A stretch of DNA of 64,000 nucleotides, from assembly GCA_018993155.1 (NCBI GenBank), contig JAGKSX010000099.1, forward strand, positions 1 through 64,000, written 5' to 3'. Made by a program: the position numbers and the translations under genes. Each line of letters starts with the position of its first letter. Position 1 is the stretch's first letter. The notes beneath the pieces are model-generated. The model did no database searches. It saw only the letters and a list, made by a program, of their open reading frames with translations, and had not been told where the DNA came from. Shown piece by piece: positions 1-7,937 of this stretch. This stretch comes from Hydrogenophaga sp. Lineage in GTDB: Bacteria > Pseudomonadota > Gammaproteobacteria > Burkholderiales > Burkholderiaceae_C.

Positions 1-121
1 TGACCGCGACGATGCGGAAGCCCAGGGTCTGGGAGCCGGTGGGCTGGTTCTTCGAGCGCTGAAAGCGCGCGAGGATCGCTTCGTCCGTCAGGACCTCGGG
101 TTCGGCGGCGACGTCTGTCAT
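1..121 (-). CDS. N-terminal fragment of a PaaI-like (hotdog) thioesterase candidate
   Basis: Only the first 40 residues are present; the gene runs off the left edge. It begins with ATG at 121, ten bases after the stop of sspB, so the two probably share a transcript. The fragment is polar and then reaches the segment GSQTLGFRIVAV. That resembles the early 'LGF + valine-rich strand' seen in PaaI-type acyl-CoA thioesterases. The family call rests on this short similarity recalled from memory and could be wrong; the reading frame itself is credible. Confidence 0.45.
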   Translation of the reverse strand, partial: MTDVAAEPEVLTDEAILARFQRSKNQPTGSQTLGFRIVAV

Positions 122-131
122 CAGGGCGCGG

Positions 132-620
132 TCACTTCTTCCGGAAGGTGTCGAGCGAAACCACGTTGGGCGCGTTCGGATCGGCGGGCTCGGCCGGGTC
201 GGCCGGCGGCGGCTCAGCCGTGGTCGGAGACAGGATCGCGGTGGCGATCGGCGCCTCGAACTGCAGCAGGAACTGGACGCTGGGGTCGTAGAAGCGGGTC
301 ACCGCGGCGTACGGCACCGACACCCGCTTGGGCTGGCCGCCGAACTTGAGGGTGACCGAGAAGAAGGTCTCGCCCGGCGCGAGGTCCCAGTACTGGTGCT
401 GGAGGACGATGGTCATCTCCTCGGGATATTTGGCGAGAATGTCGGGCGGGACGCTGACGCCCGGCGCCCGCGTGCGGAAGGTGATGTAGAAGTGGTGCGC
501 GCCCGGGATGCCGTCGGGTCCGGCGGCGCGCTCCAGCGCGGCGCGGATCACCCCGCGCAGGGCGTCCTGGGCCAGCTGCTCGTAGTGCATCTCGTCGACG
601 GGGGGCGTCTCTTCGGCCAT
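132..620 (-). CDS. sspB: SspB-type ClpXP adaptor (SspB-alpha)
   Basis: 162 residues, the usual size for the alphaproteobacterial SspB adaptor, which binds ssrA-tagged proteins and tethers them to ClpXP. The folded domain spans roughly residues 10-125 (YEQLAQDALRGVIRAAL near the start, then HHFYITFRT and MTIVLQHQYWDL). A Pro/Ala-rich linker follows, then a conserved basic C-terminal tail (VVSLDTFRKK) that in this family contacts ClpX. It lies immediately beside the tmRNA gene that encodes its tag substrate, a meaningful neighbourhood. The tag in this window ends in Ala-Pro instead of the usual Ala-Ala, which bears on how adaptor and protease work here. Confidence 0.9.
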   Translation of the reverse strand: MAEETPPVDEMHYEQLAQDALRGVIRAALERAAGPDGIPGAHHFYITFRTRAPGVSVPPDILAKYPEEMTIVLQHQYWDLAPGETFFSVTLKFGGQPKRVSVPYAAVTRFYDPSVQFLLQFEAPIATAILSPTTAEPPPADPAEPADPNAPNVVSLDTFRKK

Positions 621-704
621 TGGCGCCTCGGCTGTTCAGCCGACGGTGTAGCCGCGCTGACGGGCGGGCGGAAGATGGCGGGAAGGTAAAGCGCCGGGAT
701 TCTG

Positions 705-1020
705 TTGGCAGGCTCCCGGCAGGCCCCGCCCCGGGATCTGAACCCCGAGGACTTAAGTGTTCGAAATCACCCGACCCGCATTACGGGGCGAGAGCGACTT
801 CTCCAGCGAAGTTATCGTTCGCAGTTAGTAAATGGCCCGATACGGTGGGCCAGGACGGGCAAAAGCCACCTCTTTACACGTCCGTCGATGCTAGTCGGCC
901 CCGCACAGTCCCGCCGATAACGCGGAAGAGATTGGTGGAGCCGCCGGGATTCGCACCCGGGTCCGGTCCGCTTATTGCAGGCGCGTTTATCGCCATAGTC
1001 CGGGCGAACCCGGACACCCC
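705..1020 (-). ncRNA. ssrA: Two-piece circularly permuted tmRNA
   Basis: Read on the minus strand, the acceptor half comes first. It ends at 933 with GGTGCGAATCCCGGCGGC followed by TCCACCA, a T-arm and acceptor strand with encoded CCA. An intervening segment of about 30 bases (903-932) follows. The coding half then starts at 902 with GGGGCCGACTAGCATCGACG; its GGGGCC pairs with GGCTCC of the acceptor piece. This acceptor-first order is the permuted arrangement of Alphaproteobacteria, where processing removes the intervening loop. The tag frame lies at 781-822. The 5' end (about 1014-1020) is placed from the promoter; the 3' end near 705 is approximate. Confidence 0.9.
781..822 (-). other. tmRNA proteolysis-tag reading frame (ANDNFAGEVALAP)
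   Basis: The resume codon GCG at 822-820 opens a 13-codon frame closed by TAA at 783-781. With the alanine charged on the tmRNA the tag would be A-ANDNFAGEVALAP. The ANDNFA core matches Caulobacter-type tags and is the part SspB-alpha recognises. The last residue is proline (CCG) where the family almost always has alanine. Confidence 0.85.
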
Positions 1021-1021
1021 C

Positions 1022-1050
1022 AATATAGGCGCGGCGCGTCAGCCTTCCAA
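1022..1050 (-). promoter_or_regulatory. Promoter of ssrA
   Basis: On the minus strand TTGGAA (1050-1045) is followed after exactly 17 bases by TATATT (1027-1022). Transcription would begin near 1015, at the start of the acceptor piece. The -35 box lies just inside the 3' end of miaA. Confidence 0.7.
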
Positions 1051-1929
1051 GCCCGCAGGCCCGATCCTCGGCCAGTCGGCGGTCTGGTTGCGGAACCAGG
1101 TCAGCTGGCGCTTGGCGTAGTTGCGGGTCGCCTGCTGCAGCTGTGCGCGCGCCTCCTGCAACGAGGTCTCGCCGCGGAGGACGCCTGCCAGCTCCCGCAC
1201 GCCGACCGCCTTCATGGCCGGCAGTTCGGGCGACAGGCCGCGCGCCAGCAGGGCCTCGACCTCGTCGAGCGCTCCGCCCTCGATCATGGCGGCGGCGCGA
1301 GCGTCGCAGGCGGTGTACAGCGTCGCCCGCTCCGGCTCCAGCACGCGGCCGCGCCAGCTGCCGGGGGCGAGCAGGGGGCGGGTATCGGCCTGCCAGGCGC
1401 TGAGGGCGCGGCCGGTGCCCTCAGCCACGGCGAGGGCGCGGACCAGACGCTGCCGGTCGCGGGGGCCGATGGCGGCGGCGGCAGTCGGGTCGACGGCCTG
1501 AAGCCGGGCGCGCACCGCGGATTCTCCCTCCGTATCGAACAGCTGCGCCGCCGCTGCGCGCGCCTCCGGGCCCGGCTCGGGCACCTCGGCGAGGCCGCGG
1601 GTCAGGGCGTGGAAATAGAGGCCGGTGCCGCCGACCAGAAGAACGGGGCGGCCGGCTGCAACGGCGGTGTCGATCAGGGGCAGGGCGGCCCGGCTCCAGC
1701 GCCCGACCGACCAGGCCTCGGCCGCGTCGGCGACGCCGTAGAGGGCGTGCTCGGCCGCGGCCTCATCCGCAGGCGAGGGACGCGCCGTGAGCACTCTCAG
1801 GTCTGCGTACAGCTGCTGGCTGTCGGCGTTGAGAATCAGGCCGCCGGTGCGCTGCGCCCAGGCCAGGGCCAGGGCGGACTTGCCCGAGGCGGTCGGGCCG
1901 GCCAGCAGGGCAATCAGGGGCGACGTCAT
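1039..1929 (-). CDS. miaA: tRNA dimethylallyltransferase
   Basis: 296 residues, normal for MiaA, which transfers the dimethylallyl group to A37 of tRNAs reading UNN codons. The P-loop GPTASGKS is at residues 11-18 and the substrate motif DSQQLY at 36-41. [11 protein letters not shown] follows near residue 100. The C-terminal part ends with the tRNA-binding stretch [18 protein letters not shown], typical of the family. ATG at 1929 is preceded by a short leader and diverges from mrp. Its 3' end overlaps the ssrA promoter, so ssrA has its own start. No anomalies seen. Confidence 0.95.
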   Translation of the reverse strand: MTSPLIALLAGPTASGKSALALAWAQRTGGLILNADSQQLYADLRVLTARPSPADEAAAEHALYGVADAAEAWSVGRWSRAALPLIDTAVAAGRPVLLVGGTGLYFHALTRGLAEVPEPGPEARAAAAQLFDTEGESAVRARLQAVDPTAAAAIGPRDRQRLVRALAVAEGTGRALSAWQADTRPLLAPGSWRGRVLEPERATLYTACDARAAAMIEGGALDEVEALLARGLSPELPAMKAVGVRELAGVLRGETSLQEARAQLQQATRNYAKRQLTWFRNQTADWPRIGPAGLEG

Positions 1930-2000
1930 GGGGGCTTAAACCGCGTCCGGTCCGGGGATAGAAGCCCTGTTTCCCGCCGCCGCAAGTCCCGGAGCCCGCC

Positions 2001-3059
2001 TTGCCCGATCGCGCCGCCGTCCTCGCCGCCCTCGAGGCGATCCCCGATCCGCGCACGGGGCAGGGGCTTGTCGCGAGCGGCATGGTGCAGGGGTTGATGG
2101 TGGCCGACGACCGCGCCGGCTTCGTGCTAGAGGTGCCCGCAGCGGAGGCGGCCCGCTACGCCCCGGTGCGCGACGCGGCCGAGGCGGCGCTGAAGGCCCT
2201 GCCGGGCATGGCCCGCGTGTCCGTGGTGCTGACCAGCGAGGCGCCCCCGGCCGCGGCCCCGGCGCGCAAGGCCGGTCTGTCGCCTGCCGCGCTCGATCAG
2301 GGGCGCGCCCGCGCCCCGGTGGCGACCGAGCGACCGGCCCATGTGCGTCGCGTTCTGGCCGTGGGCAGCGGCAAGGGCGGGGTCGGCAAGTCGACGGTGG
2401 CGGTCAATCTGGCGGCCGCCTTCGCCCGGCGCGGCCTGTCCACCGGAATCCTTGACGCCGACGTCTATGGTCCCAGCCTGCCGACCATGCTGCGCCTGTC
2501 CGGCCGTCCGGACTATGTCGACGGGGCCATGGTGCCGCTGGAGGCGCAGGGGCTGAAGGCCATGTCGGTCGGCCTGCTGATGAAGGGCGACGACGCCATG
2601 ATCTGGCGTGGCCCCATGGCCTCCCAGGCCCTGACCCAGATGCTGACCCAGACCCGCTGGGGGACGGAGGCCGCGCCGCTGGACATTCTGGTCGTCGACC
2701 TGCCGCCCGGCACCGGCGACGTGCAGCTGACCCTGATCCAGAAGACGCCGCTGGACGGGGCCGTGATCGTCTCCACCCCGCAGGAGGTGGCGCTGGCCGA
2801 CGCACGCCGGGCCCACACCCTGTTCCAGCGGGTCAATGTCCCGACGCTGGGGCTGATCGAGAACATGAACGGGCCGGTGTTCGGCCAGGGCGGGACGGCT
2901 TCCGAGGCGGCTCGGCTGGGCGTCGATCTGCTGGGCGAGCTGCCGCTCGACGCGGCCGTGCGCGAGGCGGGCGACGCCGGTGCGCCGCTGGCGTCGGGCG
3001 AGATCGCCGGCCGGTTCGACGCCATGGCTCACAGGCTGGTGGAAAAACTCGGCCTTTGA
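2001..3059 (+). CDS. apbC: Mrp/ApbC-type Fe-S cluster carrier ATPase
   Basis: 352 residues. The N-terminal ~90 residues form a MIP18/DUF59-type domain. A variable linker follows, then a MinD/NBP35-type ATPase with the deviant Walker A GKGGVGKS at residues 124-131 and the Walker B region LDILVVDLPPGTGD. The family carries Fe-S clusters to apoproteins in the cytosol. I chose TTG at 2001 because GGAG stands six bases upstream and the DUF59 domain begins there. The C-terminal region (IENMNGPVFGQGG) lacks the CxxC cluster-ligand pair found in many Mrp proteins, so the cluster chemistry is unclear. Confidence 0.9.
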   Translation: MPDRAAVLAALEAIPDPRTGQGLVASGMVQGLMVADDRAGFVLEVPAAEAARYAPVRDAAEAALKALPGMARVSVVLTSEAPPAAAPARKAGLSPAALDQGRARAPVATERPAHVRRVLAVGSGKGGVGKSTVAVNLAAAFARRGLSTGILDADVYGPSLPTMLRLSGRPDYVDGAMVPLEAQGLKAMSVGLLMKGDDAMIWRGPMASQALTQMLTQTRWGTEAAPLDILVVDLPPGTGDVQLTLIQKTPLDGAVIVSTPQEVALADARRAHTLFQRVNVPTLGLIENMNGPVFGQGGTASEAARLGVDLLGELPLDAAVREAGDAGAPLASGEIAGRFDAMAHRLVEKLGL

Positions 3060-3132
3060 GGGTTTTCAAACGCAACGGCAATCGCCACCTTGGCGGTTCC
3101 ATTCGCTGCCCGGATTGCCCCAAGGAATGTCG

Positions 3133-4230
3133 ATGAACGTCGAGACCCTGTTCCGCCCCTTCACCATCAAGGGCCTGACCCTGCCCAACCGCATCGTCAT
3201 GGCCCCCATGACGCGCTCCTTCAGCCCGGGCGGGATCCCGACGAAGGATGTGGCCGCCTACTATCGCCGCCGCGCCGAGGGGCAGGTGGGTCTGATCGTC
3301 ACCGAGGGCACGGTCGTCGACCGTCCGGCGGCGCGCAATGACGCCAACGTCCCGGTGTTCCACGGCGAGGCCCTGCCGGCCTGGAAGACGGTGGTGGACG
3401 AGGTCCACGCCGCCGGGGGCCTGATCGCGCCGCAGATCTGGCACGTCGGCGCCGCCCGCGGCATCGGCCCGGACTGGACGCCGCTGGGCAAGGTCGACAG
3501 CCCCTCGGGCCTCGTCGCGCCGGGCAAGCAGAAGTACGAGCCGATGACCGAGGAGGACATCGCCGACACCATCGCCGCCTTCGGCAAGGCCGGGCGCGCC
3601 GCCCGCGAGCTCGGCTTCGACGCCGCCGAGATCCACTCGGCTCACGGCTACCTGATCGACCAGTTCTACTGGCCGGGGCTGAACACCCGCACCGACCGCT
3701 GGGGCGGCCCGACCATCGCCGAGCGCGCCCGTTTCGGCGTCGAGGTGGTCAAGGCCGTGCGCGAGGGCCTCGGCCCGGACATCCCGCTGATCATTCGCCT
3801 GTCGCAGTGGAAGCAGCAGGACTATGGCGCGCGGATCGCGGAGACGCCGGACGAGATGGCCGACTGGCTGCTGCCGCTGTCGGACGCCGGCGTCGACGTC
3901 TTCCACTGCTCGCAGCGCCGCTTCTGGGAGCCCGAGTTCGAGGGCTCGGATCTGAACTTCGCCGGCTGGGCCAAGAAGATCACCGGCAAGCCGACCATCA
4001 GCGTCGGCTCCGTCGGTCTCGATGGCGAGTTCATCGCCGCCTTCGGGGGCGCCGGGTCGCAGCCGGCCTCGCTGGACGGGCTGATCGCCCGGATGGAGCG
4101 GGACGAGTTCGACCTGATCGCCGTCGGCCGCGCCCTGCTGTCGGATCCGAACTGGGTGGTGAAGGTGCGCGACGGCCGGCATGACGAGCTGGCCGCCTTT
4201 GACCGCCGCCACATGGCCGAGCTGACCTGA
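3133..4230 (+). CDS. Old-yellow-enzyme family NADH:flavin oxidoreductase
   Basis: 365 residues forming one FMN-binding TIM barrel. Visible landmarks are PNRIVMAPMTR near residue 20, the substrate pair HSAH at 168-171 followed by GYLIDQF, NTRTDRWGG, and the phosphate-binding end GRALLSDPNWV. Family members reduce activated C=C bonds or nitro compounds; the natural substrate cannot be told. ATG at 3133 is preferred over the in-frame ATG at 3127 because AAGGA (3122-3126) sits six bases before 3133 but touches 3127. It starts 73 bases after mrp, so a shared transcript is possible. Confidence 0.9.
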   Translation: MNVETLFRPFTIKGLTLPNRIVMAPMTRSFSPGGIPTKDVAAYYRRRAEGQVGLIVTEGTVVDRPAARNDANVPVFHGEALPAWKTVVDEVHAAGGLIAPQIWHVGAARGIGPDWTPLGKVDSPSGLVAPGKQKYEPMTEEDIADTIAAFGKAGRAARELGFDAAEIHSAHGYLIDQFYWPGLNTRTDRWGGPTIAERARFGVEVVKAVREGLGPDIPLIIRLSQWKQQDYGARIAETPDEMADWLLPLSDAGVDVFHCSQRRFWEPEFEGSDLNFAGWAKKITGKPTISVGSVGLDGEFIAAFGGAGSQPASLDGLIARMERDEFDLIAVGRALLSDPNWVVKVRDGRHDELAAFDRRHMAELT

Positions 4231-4307
4231 TCCGATCCGGGGGGCGAGGACGCCTTGTGGCGATCTCCCCCCTCGCCACGCTTTCCGCGGCGCTCTAACG
4301 TCCGGCC

Positions 4308-5069
4308 ATGACCGTCGTCGGCGTTCTCGTCACCACCCTCTGGCTGAGCCTGATCATCGGGGCCCGCTACCTGCTGGTGGCGGGGGCGGTGCACGCCTGG
4401 CTGTGGCGGGGCAAGGGGACCGGAGTCCGGCTCAGCGCCACCCGTCCGTCCGCCCGGCTGATCCGCCACGAGATCCGCTATTCCCTGATTTCGACGCCGA
4501 TCTACGCCCTGCCGGCGGCGATCGTGCTGGAGGCCTGGAAGGCCGGCGGCACCCGCATCTACCTCGACCCCGGCCAGTACGGCCTGTGGTGGCTGCCGGC
4601 CAGCTTCGTGCTGCTGCTGGTGATCCAGGACGCCCACTACTACTGGACGCACCGGCTGATGCATGACCGGCGCATTTTCGGCTGGGCCCATGCGGCGCAC
4701 CACCGGTCTCGCGATCCCAGTCCGTTCGCCAGTTTCGCCTTCGATCCGGCCGAGGCGGCCCTGACCGCCTGGGTCATTCCGGCCCTGCTGTTCGTGCTGC
4801 CGGTCAATCTCTGGGTGCTGGTGGCGCTGCTCACCGTCATGACCGCCACCGCGGTGATGAACCACTGCGGCTGGGAGGTCTGGCCGGAGCGCTGGGTGCG
4901 CGGCCCGGTCGGGCGCTGGCTGATCACCGCCAGCCACCACAGCCGGCATCACACCCACATGAAGACCAACTTCGGCCTCTACTTCCGTCTGTGGGACCAT
5001 TTGTGCGGCACGGACGCCATGCCGCCGGCCAGGGCTCAGACGGGCTCGACCACCACGGCGGTGCCGTAG
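4308..5069 (+). CDS. Sterol desaturase/fatty acid hydroxylase family membrane protein
   Basis: 253 residues with several hydrophobic segments (residues about 3-30, 62-75, 95-110 and 147-182). The di-iron histidine motifs of the fatty-acid hydroxylase superfamily are all present: HRLMH at 115-119, HAAHH near 128-132, and a C-terminal SHHSRHHTH cluster. These proteins insert oxygen or a double bond into lipid or carotenoid substrates at the inner membrane; the substrate is not predictable here. The last 34 bases overlap the convergent YbjQ-family gene. Confidence 0.88.
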   Translation: MTVVGVLVTTLWLSLIIGARYLLVAGAVHAWLWRGKGTGVRLSATRPSARLIRHEIRYSLISTPIYALPAAIVLEAWKAGGTRIYLDPGQYGLWWLPASFVLLLVIQDAHYYWTHRLMHDRRIFGWAHAAHHRSRDPSPFASFAFDPAEAALTAWVIPALLFVLPVNLWVLVALLTVMTATAVMNHCGWEVWPERWVRGPVGRWLITASHHSRHHTHMKTNFGLYFRLWDHLCGTDAMPPARAQTGSTTTAVP

Positions 5070-5356
5070 CAAAGCACCTCGGTGATGCCGGGCATGATGT
5101 CGTTGGCGTCGTAGCGCAGGGCGATGACGGCGTTGCCGCCGGCTTCGCGGGTGTGCTGCAGCAGCGCCTCATAGGCCTCGGCCCGCCCGGTCTCGGCCAG
5201 CTTCACATAGGCCCCGACGCGGCCGCCGATCATCGACTGCAGGCCGCCGATGGCGTCGGACACCACGTTGCGCGAGCGCACGGTGATGCCGCGGGTCACC
5301 CCGATCACCCGAACGATGCGGTAGCCGGGCAGGTCGTTGGCGGTAGTGGTCAGCAT
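5036..5356 (-). CDS. YbjQ/UPF0145 family protein
   Basis: 106 residues, the whole length of the small UPF0145 (DUF74) family. It has the characteristic start TTTANDLPGYRIVRVIGVTRG, then GGRVGAYVKL and a C-terminal GNAVIALRYDAN. These proteins form pentameric rings and have been called heavy-metal-binding domains, but no firm cellular role is known. The ATG at 5356 lies 18 bases after the folA stop on the same strand, so it probably ends the thyA-folA operon. It overlaps the convergent hydroxylase gene tail-to-tail. Confidence 0.88.
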   Translation of the reverse strand: MLTTTANDLPGYRIVRVIGVTRGITVRSRNVVSDAIGGLQSMIGGRVGAYVKLAETGRAEAYEALLQHTREAGGNAVIALRYDANDIMPGITEVLCYGTAVVVEPV

Positions 5357-5374
5357 GGCGGGCTCCTGAGGCAG

Positions 5375-5887
5375 TCAGCGGCGTTCCAGCACGCGGAAGA
5401 CAAAGGCGTGATCGTCCTTCTCGCCCGGAGAATGCGGCTCCGCAGCGATCTCGACAAACTCGCCCTCGTCGAAGGGCGGAAATGTGACGTCGCCGTCGGG
5501 CTCGGCCTCGACCTCGGTGATGTAGAGCCGCCGCGCCTTCGGTAGGGTGGCCGCGAACAGGGCGGCGCCGCCGATGATGCAGACCTCGTCGACCCCGTCC
5601 TCAGCCGCCTGCTCCCGGGCCATCTCCAGAGCCTCGGTCAGGCTGTGCACCACCACCGCGCCCTTGGCGGTATAGGACTCGTCGCGGGTCAGGACGATGT
5701 TGAGCCGGCCGGGCAGGGGCTTCAGCGGCAGGCTCTCCCAGGTCGCCCGCCCCATGACGCAGGGCTTGCCGACGGTGATGGCCTTGAACCGCTGCAGGTC
5801 GGAGCGCAGCCGCCAGGGCAGGTCGCCGTCGCGGCCGATGACGCCGTTGCGCGCGCGGGCGACGACCTGGACGATAGCGGGGCTCAT
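5375..5887 (-). CDS. folA: Dihydrofolate reductase
   Basis: 170 residues, the normal size. It reduces dihydrofolate to tetrahydrofolate with NADPH, regenerating the cofactor that thymidylate synthase oxidises. The family start VARARNGVIGRDGDLPW is followed by FKAITVGKPCVMGRATWESL and the cofactor strand VCIIGGAALF; EAEPDGDVTFP lies near the C-terminus. ATG at 5887 matches the expected N-terminus; a longer open frame upstream has no family similarity. It stands 8 bases after the unclassified gene at 5896-6519 and downstream of thyA, so folate recycling and dTMP synthesis share one operon. Confidence 0.95.
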   Translation of the reverse strand: MSPAIVQVVARARNGVIGRDGDLPWRLRSDLQRFKAITVGKPCVMGRATWESLPLKPLPGRLNIVLTRDESYTAKGAVVVHSLTEALEMAREQAAEDGVDEVCIIGGAALFAATLPKARRLYITEVEAEPDGDVTFPPFDEGEFVEIAAEPHSPGEKDDHAFVFRVLERR

Positions 5888-5895
5888 TGTCGGGC

Positions 5896-6519
5896 TCACG
5901 GATGCGCTCCCACCCAAGCCTGCATGCTTCGCATCAGTTTCGGGATGGGCAGCTTGTCGATATCGCGACGAGACCATCCCCGTGCGATCAGCTTGTCGTC
6001 GTTGTCCGCCATGAAGTCGGTGAACTCGTCCCACAGTCTGGCCGGGCCGTCGGCGTCGAGTCGCGCCTCGTGATCAAGCCAGTTGCGTACCGCGGTGAAG
6101 GCTTCCAGCGGATCGTCTCCATGCGCCACAATGTCGGAGTTGGACAGGTCAGACAGGGCGGCCTGATAGCGGTAGCGCTCGGTTTCCAGGATCAGGCAAC
6201 GCTTTTCGGTCAGCGGCGGCGATCCAAAACGTCTGCAGCCAATGTCGAGACCCAGTTCAAGCGGCATGTTCAGACGGAACAGCTCACCGGCCCGTGCGGC
6301 GCGTAGACGTGACAGATCGTGGATCGCATACTTGGCGCTGCCGATCAGTTCGAGGAGTTTCTCGATGCGAGGCTCACCGCCGTCCAACCGCTCAAGTGCG
6401 ATCCGGGGGATGAAGCCCAGGCGATAGATACAGAAGAGAACTGGTCTGAGGATCGGCGTATAGGCGTCGTCGAAGGGGCAGTTGACGAAGACTGCCCGTT
6501 CGAAGCTGGCGACGTCCAA
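5896..6519 (-). CDS. Unclassified Rossmann-like protein (TIR/deoxyribosyltransferase-like pattern)
   Basis: 207 residues. I know the pattern but no agreed name. The N-terminus has VFVNCPFDDAY, then GFIPRIALE, the strand SAKYAIHDLSR, and RLNMPLELGLD. These fit an alpha/beta fold reminiscent of TIR and nucleoside 2-deoxyribosyltransferase proteins, with a conserved NMPxELG acidic site. A helical C-terminal half follows. The start is TTG at 6519, with AAGGG six bases upstream overlapping the preceding gene's stop, so translation is coupled to the DUF2188 gene. Base composition looks lower in GC than its neighbours, suggesting acquisition. A nucleotide-cleaving or defence role is inference only. 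Confidence 0.7.
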   Translation of the reverse strand: MDVASFERAVFVNCPFDDAYTPILRPVLFCIYRLGFIPRIALERLDGGEPRIEKLLELIGSAKYAIHDLSRLRAARAGELFRLNMPLELGLDIGCRRFGSPPLTEKRCLILETERYRYQAALSDLSNSDIVAHGDDPLEAFTAVRNWLDHEARLDADGPARLWDEFTDFMADNDDKLIARGWSRRDIDKLPIPKLMRSMQAWVGAHP

Positions 6520-6521
6520 CG

Positions 6522-6758
6522 TCAGCCCTTGGGGGGATGCGGGTCGGCGCCGTAGCTGTCGCGCTCGCGGATCGTCCCGTCGCGGCGATGAACGTAGAAC
6601 TCGACCCGATCCCGTCTCGCCGCGTCACGCCCGAAGCGGATCGCCTCGGCCTGGGTATCGAACACCTTGGTCGCGCGTGCCGCGCCGGTGTTTCGGACCG
6701 CCCACTCGCCATTGGGTCGCGGGACGACGTGTTTGCCCTTGCCCATTCCCGATCTCAC
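6522..6758 (-). CDS. DUF2188 family small protein
   Basis: 78 residues if GTG at 6758 is used, 74 if ATG at 6746 is used. GTG is supported by GAGG seven bases upstream and gives a GTGA overlap with the thyA stop. The body shows the DUF2188 signature: a strand starting [14 protein letters not shown], then [19 protein letters not shown] and a C-terminal [18 protein letters not shown]. The function of the family is unknown. Its stop is two bases before the TTG of the Rossmann-like gene, so the pair forms a tight two-gene unit inside the thyA-folA operon. Confidence 0.8.
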   Translation of the reverse strand: MRSGMGKGKHVVPRPNGEWAVRNTGAARATKVFDTQAEAIRFGRDAARRDRVEFYVHRRDGTIRERDSYGADPHPPKG

Positions 6759-7609
6759 TTCGAAACCTCGGCCCTAATATGCGGCCACGGGTCGTAACCC
6801 TCAAGGGCGACGTCGTTCAGCTCATAGGCGAACAGATCGTCCCGCTTCGCCAGCGTCAGCGTCGGGAAGGGGCGGGGCTCGCGAGTCAGCTGCAGCCGGG
6901 CCTGGTCGAGGTGGTTCAGATACAGGTGGGCGTCGCCGAAGGTGTGGACAAACTCCCCCGGCTCCAGCCCGACCACATCGGCCACCATGTGGGTCAACAG
7001 GGCGTAGGAGGCGATGTTGAAAGGCACGCCGAGGAACACGTCGGCCGAGCGCTGGTACAGCTGGCAGCTCAGCTTCCCGTCGGCCACGAAGAACTGGAAC
7101 AGGCAGTGGCAGGGCGGAAGGGCCATGTCGTCGACATCGGCCGGGTTCCAGGCCGAGACGATGTGCCGGCGGCTGCTCGGGTTGGTCTTCAGGCCCTCGA
7201 CGACCCGGCTGATCTGGTCGATGACGCGCCCGTCCGGGGCCGTCCAGCTACGCCACTGCTTGCCGTAGACAGGGCCCAGCTCGCCCTCGGCGTCGGCCCA
7301 CTCGTCCCAGATGCTGACGTTGTGATCCTTGAGGAAGGCGATGTTGGTCTCGCCGCGCAGGAACCACAGCAGCTCGACGATGATCGAGCGCAGGTGCAGC
7401 TTCTTGGTGGTCAGCACCGGGAAGCCGCGGGCCAGGTCGAAGCGCATCTGCCGACCAAACACGCCCAGGGTGCCGGTGCCGGTGCGGTCCTCGCGGCGTA
7501 CGCCCGTGTCGAGGATGTCCTGCAGCAGGGCCAGATACTGGCGCTCCGGATGATCCGCAGGCGCGGGGGCGTGGAGGGCCGTATCGGGCAGGACGACGTG
7601 GGCGTTCAT
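6755..7609 (-). CDS. thyA: Thymidylate synthase
   Basis: 284 residues. ThyA methylates dUMP to dTMP using methylene-tetrahydrofolate and releases dihydrofolate for FolA. Seen directly: [12 protein letters not shown] at 41-52, the phosphate-binding [10 protein letters not shown] at 147-156, the nucleophile in PPCHC (Cys167-His168) and the C-terminal [14 protein letters not shown] at 7609 starts about 20 residues earlier than the shortest homologues, with a loosely conserved N-terminal tail. It leads the leftward unit thyA, DUF2188, Rossmann-like gene, folA, YbjQ. Confidence 0.96.
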   Translation of the reverse strand: MNAHVVLPDTALHAPAPADHPERQYLALLQDILDTGVRREDRTGTGTLGVFGRQMRFDLARGFPVLTTKKLHLRSIIVELLWFLRGETNIAFLKDHNVSIWDEWADAEGELGPVYGKQWRSWTAPDGRVIDQISRVVEGLKTNPSSRRHIVSAWNPADVDDMALPPCHCLFQFFVADGKLSCQLYQRSADVFLGVPFNIASYALLTHMVADVVGLEPGEFVHTFGDAHLYLNHLDQARLQLTREPRPFPTLTLAKRDDLFAYELNDVALEGYDPWPHIRAEVSK

Positions 7610-7670
7610 GGGACCAGAACATGCCGCCGATTCGTCGTCTCCGGCAGGCGTCCGATTCGCTCACCCACAG

Positions 7671-7931
7671 CTATTCGGCATTCCGTTCGCGCCGTCTGCG
7701 GGCCGCCTCGACCCGCTGGCCCACAGCACGCTCGCGGCGCGTCGTCAGCGGCTTGGGCAGGCCGGCCGTGGTCGGCGCGCGCCGCTTCACATTGGGCTTG
7801 AGCTTGCCGTAGCGCTTTCGCGAATAGGCGCGCGCGCACTCCATGCAGTGGCGGTAGTTCCGCGCTGCATAGGAGGCGTGCCAGTTGCGCCCCTCGCTCA
7901 GGATCACTCCGCATTCGCGGCAGCGCTGCAT
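7671..7931 (-). CDS. Small zinc-finger-like hypothetical protein
   Basis: 86 residues, very basic. Cysteine pairs CREC (residues 4-7) and CMEC near residues 29-32 could hold one zinc ion, as in treble-clef or HNH-like fingers, but no nuclease motif is visible. The C-terminal half is a run of Arg/Lys-rich helix. It follows the DUF924 gene by six bases on the same strand. No function can be assigned. Confidence 0.65.
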   Translation of the reverse strand: MQRCRECGVILSEGRNWHASYAARNYRHCMECARAYSRKRYGKLKPNVKRRAPTTAGLPKPLTTRRERAVGQRVEAARRRRERNAE

Positions 7932-7937
7932 CTGGTC

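Noticed and set aside
5888..6034. N-terminally extended folA starting at 6034
   Set aside because: The extra 49 residues overlap the upstream gene in another frame and are not DHFR-like; ATG 5887 matches the family start.
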